Origin: Collinsella sp.
GTDB lineage: Bacteria; Actinomycetota; Coriobacteriia; Coriobacteriales; Coriobacteriaceae
Length of the DNA stretch: 38,382 bases
Direction of reading: 5' to 3'
Assembly (NCBI GenBank): GCA_019414445.1
Contig: DXMA01000022.1
Span: 1-38,382, forward strand
Shown: positions 34,926-38,382 of the stretch, one piece after another
Layout of the letters: the number at the start of each line of letters is the position of its first letter
Numbering within the stretch: position 1 is the first letter of the stretch
Position numbers and translations under genes: made by a program
Notes under the pieces: model-generated
The model's database searches: none
The model's input: the letters and a program-made list of their open reading frames with translations, nothing else
Told to the model about the DNA's origin: nothing

Positions 34926-36071
34926 CTACACGTAGACCTTGTCGAGGCGCATGCCAAAGCCGCAGGCGACCTCGTAGTTAATCGTTCCGCGCAGTCGGGC
35001 CATCTCGTCCATAGTGATCTCGGCATCGCCATCGCGGCCGACAATAATCATCTCGTCACCATACTCGGCCTCGGGAATCTCGTGTGCCGGGTTGGACTGA
35101 ATGGCGACCATAAACTGGTCCATGCAGATATTGCCAACCTGATGCACGCGCTCGCCGCGATACAGCACATCCATACGATTGGAAAGCGTACGCGATAGGC
35201 CGTCGGCATAACCGATCGGCAGCGTGCAGATCTGAACGCGCGTGCGCGGTACGCGGTAGGTAAAACCGTAGCCCACGCCCTCACCCATCGCAGGGTGTGC
35301 CACGCGCGTCACGCGCGCATGGACGCTCATAACGGGATCAAGCTGCATCACGCGGCCACTCAGCTCGCACGGCTGCATGCCATACAAGCCAACGCCGGCG
35401 CGAATCATATCAAAATGCATCGAGGGGTCGAGCATCGAGGACGGCGTGTTGGCGCAGTGCACGATACCGCACTCAAAACCCGCATCCTTAATGGCCTGAA
35501 CGGCCTCGGTAAAGCGCTGACACTGCAGCTTGTAGTCCCAGCCCGAAGGTTCATCGGCCGTGGCGAAGTGCGTAAATACGCCGTCGCACTGAATACCGCG
35601 ATGGAAATTAATACCGCGGACAAAGTCGAGCACCTGTGTGTAGTGTACGCCGATACGATTCATACCTGTCTCGATGGCGAGATGATACTTGCCCACCTTG
35701 CCCGCCGCGACGGCACATTCGCCATACGCAAGAGCAAAGTCAGACGTATAGACCGAGGGCATGATATCAAACTCGAGCAACGTCGGAATGGCCTCGATAG
35801 GCGGCTCGCTTAGGATGAGGATGGGTTTCGTAATCCCGCCCTGTCGGAGCTCAACGCCCTCGTTAACCGTCGCCACGGCAAACATGTCGGCACCGGCCGA
35901 ATACATGATCTTGGCGCACTCAACAGCTCCATGACCATAAGCATCGGCCTTGACCACGCAGCACAGGCGCTGACGTGGATTCAACAAGTTCTTATAGGCC
36001 CTCGTGTTGCGACGGAGCGCCCCGCGGTCGATCTCGACCCAGGACCAGCGCGTCAAATCGGCTTTATTCAT
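34926..36071 (-). CDS. alr: Alanine racemase
   Basis: A 381-residue PLP enzyme that makes D-alanine for peptidoglycan. The PLP lysine is Lys41 in VVKADAYGHGAVE, and the catalytic tyrosine is in GYGFTYR (about residue 265). ETGMNRIGVH carries the phosphate-contacting arginine. The start lies two bases after the nnr stop codon. The nnr-alr order is common in Gram-positive bacteria. Confidence 0.95.
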   Translation of the reverse strand: MNKADLTRWSWVEIDRGALRRNTRAYKNLLNPRQRLCCVVKADAYGHGAVECAKIMYSAGADMFAVATVNEGVELRQGGITKPILILSEPPIEAIPTLLEFDIMPSVYTSDFALAYGECAVAAGKVGKYHLAIETGMNRIGVHYTQVLDFVRGINFHRGIQCDGVFTHFATADEPSGWDYKLQCQRFTEAVQAIKDAGFECGIVHCANTPSSMLDPSMHFDMIRAGVGLYGMQPCELSGRVMQLDPVMSVHARVTRVAHPAMGEGVGYGFTYRVPRTRVQICTLPIGYADGLSRTLSNRMDVLYRGERVHQVGNICMDQFMVAIQSNPAHEIPEAEYGDEMIIVGRDGDAEITMDEMARLRGTINYEVACGFGMRLDKVYV

Positions 36072-36073
36072 GA

Positions 36074-37690
36074 TTAGTCATCCGACCCTTCGTCCATGAT
36101 TCCCAGATCTTCGAGCGCATCCTTTGCCGCCAGCTCCATGGCAGGACCGATCAAGTCGATAAGATCGGTCGCGATAACGCTCTTCTCACCATACTCCGTC
36201 GCCGCGGCAAAACCGGCGTAGCTGTGAAGTGCGACGGCGTACGAATACAGCAACTCCCAACGATCCATCTCGTCGCGCATGGTGGCAAGCGTGCCGGCCA
36301 AAATACCCGCGAGAACATCACCCGAACCGGCAGTTGCCAGAGAAGCCGGACCCGAGAGCGGCAACAGAACGCGCTCAACGCCACAGATAGCCGTCGTCGG
36401 CCCCTTGGCAATGACCACCAGATTGTCGGAGCCTGCAGCCCAGACAACCTTCTGCGCGGCTGCAATCGCGGTACCAAGGTCGTTCACCTCGTCACCGGCA
36501 ACCAGACGCGAAAGCTCACGATAGTGCGGCGTCATAACCAACGGCTGCTCGCGACGATACATCTCGGGGTTACTATCAATACCGTCAATGGCAATCTTAG
36601 CAAGGCAGTTGAGTGCATCGGCATCCAAAATAAGCGGTACATCAAGCTCGAGCAAGCCCGAAACCACCTGCATAGCGCCGGCAGACGTCGTCATACCGGG
36701 ACCGCACAGTACGCAGCTGTACTTCTTTGCAATCTCGCACACCGTCATGCGCGCAGCGGCGCCAAAGGAGCCGCGGGAATCAGACGGAATAGCAAAGACG
36801 GGAATCGAAGGAAGTGCCATGCGAATAAGATTAGCGCAGGCGTCAGGAGCAGCGACTGCCACGTAACCAGCACCCGCGCGAGCTGCAGACTTGGCCGCCA
36901 TAATGGCAGCACCAGGATATTGCGCAGATCCGGCGACAATAAGCACAGAGCCACGGGAATACTTATCGATATTCGTAGGAAGTGGAGCAAAGTAATCAAC
37001 TAAGTCACCGGGCTCGACAATCTCGGCGGCGTGGTCGACATCATCGATGACCTCGTCAAGACGGTCGTAAAGATTGCCACAGATCAAATCGCCAGCATAC
37101 TCAGGGCCATCAGCGCTATACAGACCAATCTTGGGCGCAATCATCGTCACCGTATGCTCGGCACGAATGCAGTCGTCATCAACAACGCCCGTCTCGGCAT
37201 TCAGGCCCGAGGGGACATCAATGGATACGACACAATCGGCGCATTCATTGACCGTAGGAATCCAGATGGAGAACGGCGCACGCAGATTCCCATGGAAACC
37301 GGTACCAAAAATGGCATCGACAACAACATCGGCCTTATCGATCAAAACCTCGAGTTCGTCGCGCGAGGGGCCGACGCAAACGTGCACATCGCGGCCGGCA
37401 GTACGACGAGCAACATGACGTGCCAGAGCAGCAGGAATCTCATCCGGCTCAACCGGAGAAACGATATCGACGTCCACACCCTTATGGCTCAGAATATCGG
37501 CGGCAACCCAACCGTCGCCGCCATTATTACCAAAACCGACCAGAACGAGAACCCGATCGGGATTGAGCTTCAAGACCTCGTTGGCGGCAAACTCACCCGC
37601 TAGCTCCATAAGCTCGGCCTTCGAAGTCCCTTCGCGTTCGATGATATCCTCGAGACGAACGACTTCTTCGGCACTCAAAACCGGTTTCAT
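36074..37690 (-). CDS. nnr: Bifunctional NAD(P)HX epimerase/ADP-dependent dehydratase
   Basis: A 538-residue repair enzyme for hydrated NAD(P)H. The N-terminal YjeF epimerase (about 1-215) has VGFGNNGGDGWVAA and the DAIFGTGFHGNLR loop. The C-terminal ribokinase-like dehydratase (about 235-515) has GPGMTTSAGAM, LDADALNCL and ATAGSGDVLAGILAG, whose aspartate is catalytic. The start abuts the acpS stop (TAG-ATG). Confidence 0.95.
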   Translation of the reverse strand: MKPVLSAEEVVRLEDIIEREGTSKAELMELAGEFAANEVLKLNPDRVLVLVGFGNNGGDGWVAADILSHKGVDVDIVSPVEPDEIPAALARHVARRTAGRDVHVCVGPSRDELEVLIDKADVVVDAIFGTGFHGNLRAPFSIWIPTVNECADCVVSIDVPSGLNAETGVVDDDCIRAEHTVTMIAPKIGLYSADGPEYAGDLICGNLYDRLDEVIDDVDHAAEIVEPGDLVDYFAPLPTNIDKYSRGSVLIVAGSAQYPGAAIMAAKSAARAGAGYVAVAAPDACANLIRMALPSIPVFAIPSDSRGSFGAAARMTVCEIAKKYSCVLCGPGMTTSAGAMQVVSGLLELDVPLILDADALNCLAKIAIDGIDSNPEMYRREQPLVMTPHYRELSRLVAGDEVNDLGTAIAAAQKVVWAAGSDNLVVIAKGPTTAICGVERVLLPLSGPASLATAGSGDVLAGILAGTLATMRDEMDRWELLYSYAVALHSYAGFAAATEYGEKSVIATDLIDLIGPAMELAAKDALEDLGIMDEGSDD

Positions 37691-38230
37691 CTATGCTCCT
37701 AGCGTATCTTGCGAAGCATCGCCCAGGTGCTCCGTCAATGCTGAATTCTGCAGCTGCTCAAGCTCATCTAAAACAGAGCGAGCCTCTTTAAATGTCTGCG
37801 CAACGCGTTTCTTGGTGCTCACCTTTTCTTCCTTAGGCTTAGGTCGAGCATCCTCGGTGATTGCAATGGCATTAGCGACAGCCAAGTCACCCGTAAGGGT
37901 AATAGAAAGAGCGACCTCGACAACACCCAAATCCTGGGCGATTTCGAGAGCACGACCAGAAAGCAGAGCCTTCGGTTTGCCGAGTTTATCACGCGTTACC
38001 GAAACATCCTTGCGACCTACACCTTGACTAAAACCCGTGCCGAGAGCTTTAAGCACCGCCTCGCGCGAAGCAAAGCGGCTCGCATAGTGAGCAGCGGGAC
38101 GCGATGATGCATCGCAATACGCACGCTCTTCTTCGGTAAACACACGCCGAGCAAACGACGGCGTCTTTTCAAGAATTGATTTCATGCGGGAAATCTCGAC
38201 GATATCAACGCCGATACCAGCTTCAGCCAT
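37691..38230 (-). CDS. acpS: Holo-[acyl-carrier-protein] synthase with C-terminal extension
   Basis: AcpS attaches 4'-phosphopantetheine to acyl carrier protein. GVDIVEISRM (Asp9) and the FASREAVLKALGTG helix with its metal glutamate are intact, covering residues 1-125. The product is 179 residues; the last 50 or so (starting EDARPKPKEEKVSTKKR) form a charged, helical extension absent from standard AcpS of about 120 residues. GGAGGT precedes ATG 38230; an upstream in-frame start at 38242 overlaps that site. It is the first gene of the acpS-nnr-alr-udg-tsaE-tsaBD operon. Confidence 0.92.
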   Translation of the reverse strand: MAEAGIGVDIVEISRMKSILEKTPSFARRVFTEEERAYCDASSRPAAHYASRFASREAVLKALGTGFSQGVGRKDVSVTRDKLGKPKALLSGRALEIAQDLGVVEVALSITLTGDLAVANAIAITEDARPKPKEEKVSTKKRVAQTFKEARSVLDELEQLQNSALTEHLGDASQDTLGA

Positions 38231-38259
38231 GTTCACCTCCATATCGCACAGACTAAGTT

Positions 38260-38289
38260 ATTGTAGCCCGTTCACAGAAGATGCGACAA
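38260..38289 (-). promoter_or_regulatory. Promoter of the acpS operon
   Basis: TTGTCG (-35, 38284-38289) and TACAAT (-10, 38260-38265) are separated by 18 bp on the minus strand, giving a leader of about 25 nt. Confidence 0.65.
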
Positions 38290-38336
38290 ACGAGGGTTAT
38301 AAAACACAGCTACTATGTGAGACAAAACCCGTAAAC

Positions 38337-38374
38337 GCAAAAAAGGGGGAGGCCGCGAGGCCTCCCCCTTCTTC
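38337..38374 (-). terminator. Terminator of a gene beyond the right edge
   Basis: GGGGGAGGCC pairs with GGCCTCCCCC around a 4-nt loop. On the minus strand it is followed by six Ts, so it ends a minus-strand gene lying outside the window; it may also act on the plus strand. Confidence 0.85.
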
Positions 38375-38382
38375 AAGTCATC

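Overview
The window reads as a chromosome segment of a gut actinobacterium of the class Coriobacteriia, most likely Collinsella or a close relative. Signs of this are the GC-rich coding sequence, twin-arginine lipoprotein and secreted-protein leaders, a TsaB-RimI-TsaD triple fusion, tandem UTRA regulators beside a mannose-family PTS with Amadori-product deglycases, and many strong GC-rich hairpin terminators. The genus is an inference from gene content; no rRNA is present.

Layout. (1) 1-5551, minus strand: two SIS-domain deglycases, a mannose/sorbose-family PTS (EIIA, EIIB, start of EIIC) and two overlapping GntR/UTRA regulators. This looks like a fructoselysine/glucoselysine uptake and deglycation operon. 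(2) 5590-11197: a small unknown protein, a LacI-type regulator, murB, a Tat-exported coiled-coil cell-wall hydrolase and galE. (3) 11418-23841: an alpha-glucan/maltose block with malQ, glgP, a complete MalEFG-MsmK-type ABC transporter, a TreR-like GntR regulator and an unusual PTS EIICB protein fused to a HAD phosphatase. Five copies of a TTGTTTAAACAA-like palindrome lie in front of malQ, the ABC operon, the regulator and the PTS gene, which suggests one local regulon. (4) 23957-28655: a polyprenyl synthase, a peptidoglycan-binding protein, tRNA-Gln(UUG) and a large protein ending in a JetD-like (DUF2220) Toprim domain. (5) 28840-30964: cstA with a strong promoter, an operator and a 235-nt structured leader that ends in a terminator. 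(6) 31407-38230: an operon of acpS, nnr, alr, family-4 uracil-DNA glycosylase, tsaE and the tsaB-rimI-tsaD fusion.

The most unusual signal is a family of three about 136-bp elements (8520-8655, 26337-26473, 31260-31394). Each has a nearly identical 69-70-nt core enclosed by perfect 33-34-bp inverted arms. The arm sequence is different in every copy, yet the length and pairing are kept. All three start 7-12 nt after the stop codon of a minus-strand gene, and the core can fold into three further hairpins with compensatory changes. This looks like an undescribed post-stop RNA or DNA hairpin family. A second unexplained structure is an array of six 15-bp units, alternating in orientation every 39-41 bp, between glgP and the ABC ATPase gene (15419-15635).
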